Positions 47,070-47,667 of a stretch of 47,667 nucleotides of DNA are shown piece by piece (within the stretch, counting starts at the first letter, position 1; every line of letters starts with the position of its first letter). The translations under genes were made by a program, and so were the position numbers. The notes under the pieces were generated by a model. The model did no database searches. It had not been told where the DNA came from and worked only from the letters and a program-made list of their open reading frames with translations. This DNA comes from Bacilli bacterium (GTDB taxonomy: Bacteria > Bacillota_I > Bacilli_A > RFN20 > CAG-826): NCBI GenBank assembly GCA_024687185.1, contig JAILEX010000001.1:1-47667 (forward strand), in the 5' to 3' direction.

Positions 47070-47667
47070 TTTTCTTCACCTCCTCATACTCCACGTGATG
47101 GAGCTCTAGATATTTCTTGAGTTTGTTTTGATCGGCTAGTTCCTTGGGGCGTTTGATGACGGTTTGGCCGTACACCTTTCCGCCTATGACCTCGGTGGAG
47201 GCATAGACGACGGAGACTAGGATCGCACAATCCTGAACGATGTTGGCGATAAGCGGTTCATCGGCATTGCCATTGAAGAGCAACCTGATGAAATGGTGTT
47301 CGTTTAACGCCGTGTGGACGTGGTTGGTGTAGATTAGCGATTTGGCTATATCGGTGGAGGGGTTGAGGAAGACGTCTGAGAGGTCCCCTTGTTCCACTAG
47401 CCTCGCCTTATCGAGAATCGCGACCTTGTTGCAGATCTGCTCCACCACGGAAAGCTGATGGGAGATCATGATGATCGTGATGCCTAATTCCTTATTTAGG
47501 TCCTTAAGTAGGTTAAGGATCGATTCGGTTGTCTCCGGGTCAAGCGCACTAGTGGCTTCGTCGCTTAGGATCACCTCGGGTTCTAATGCCAACGCCCTGG
47601 CGATCGCGACCCTTTGCTTTTGGCCGCCGGAGAGGCTGCTTGGATAGGCCTTCGCCTTTTCCCTAAG
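47056..47667 (-). CDS. metN: Methionine ABC transporter ATP-binding protein (5' part outside window)
   Basis: Upstream open frame gives YPSSLSGGQKQRVAIARALALEPEVILSDEATSALDP (ABC signature, Walker B, D-loop); C-terminal NIL-like region. Confidence 0.92.
   Translation of the reverse strand, partial: LREKAKAYPSSLSGGQKQRVAIARALALEPEVILSDEATSALDPETTESILNLLKDLNKELGITIIMISHQLSVVEQICNKVAILDKARLVEQGDLSDVFLNPSTDIAKSLIYTNHVHTALNEHHFIRLLFNGNADEPLIANIVQDCAILVSVVYASTEVIGGKVYGQTVIKRPKELADQNKLKKYLELHHVEYEEVKKIGVE

Noticed and set aside
1-47667. CRISPR arrays, tRNA/rRNA genes, IS elements or prophage genes
   Set aside because: None recognised by eye: no regularly spaced repeats with unique spacers, no tRNA cloverleaf or rRNA stretch noticed, and no transposase, integrase or phage motifs among the ORFs.

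Overview
The window is 47.7 kb of gene-dense bacterial chromosome. Lipoboxes, intrinsic terminators and domain content suggest an uncultured Bacilli/Mollicutes-like Firmicute, but taxonomy is not provable from this sequence alone. Metabolic and transport genes include partial glycerate kinase, a Fic protein, an Ntn/C69-like hydrolase, a YtcJ-like amidohydrolase, an X-Pro peptidase lipoprotein, a PLP aminotransferase, a PTP lipoprotein, a CoA-disulfide reductase/rhodanese/TusA/DsrE fusion, an amino-acid permease, a tocopherol-cyclase-like protein and MetQ-MetI-MetN. The dominant theme is cyclic-di-GMP. There are two intact GGDEF cyclases, one decayed REC-PAS-GGDEF gene, one HD-GYP phosphodiesterase, two hybrid histidine kinases and, unusually, three GEMM-I (c-di-GMP-I) riboswitch-like elements. 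They lie at about 18.4 kb (-), 28.6 kb (+) and 43.6 kb (-). One precedes a diguanylate cyclase, with an expression platform that reads as OFF (negative feedback). The other two precede cell-surface genes: a 9.3-kb three-gene operon (TasA/SipW-type-like protein, 1003-aa surface protein, 1612-aa LRR lipoprotein) and a 300-aa TasA-like protein. The best candidate system is therefore a local c-di-GMP synthesis, degradation and riboswitch-readout circuit controlling surface/matrix proteins. All functional calls come from motif recognition by eye; no searches were run.
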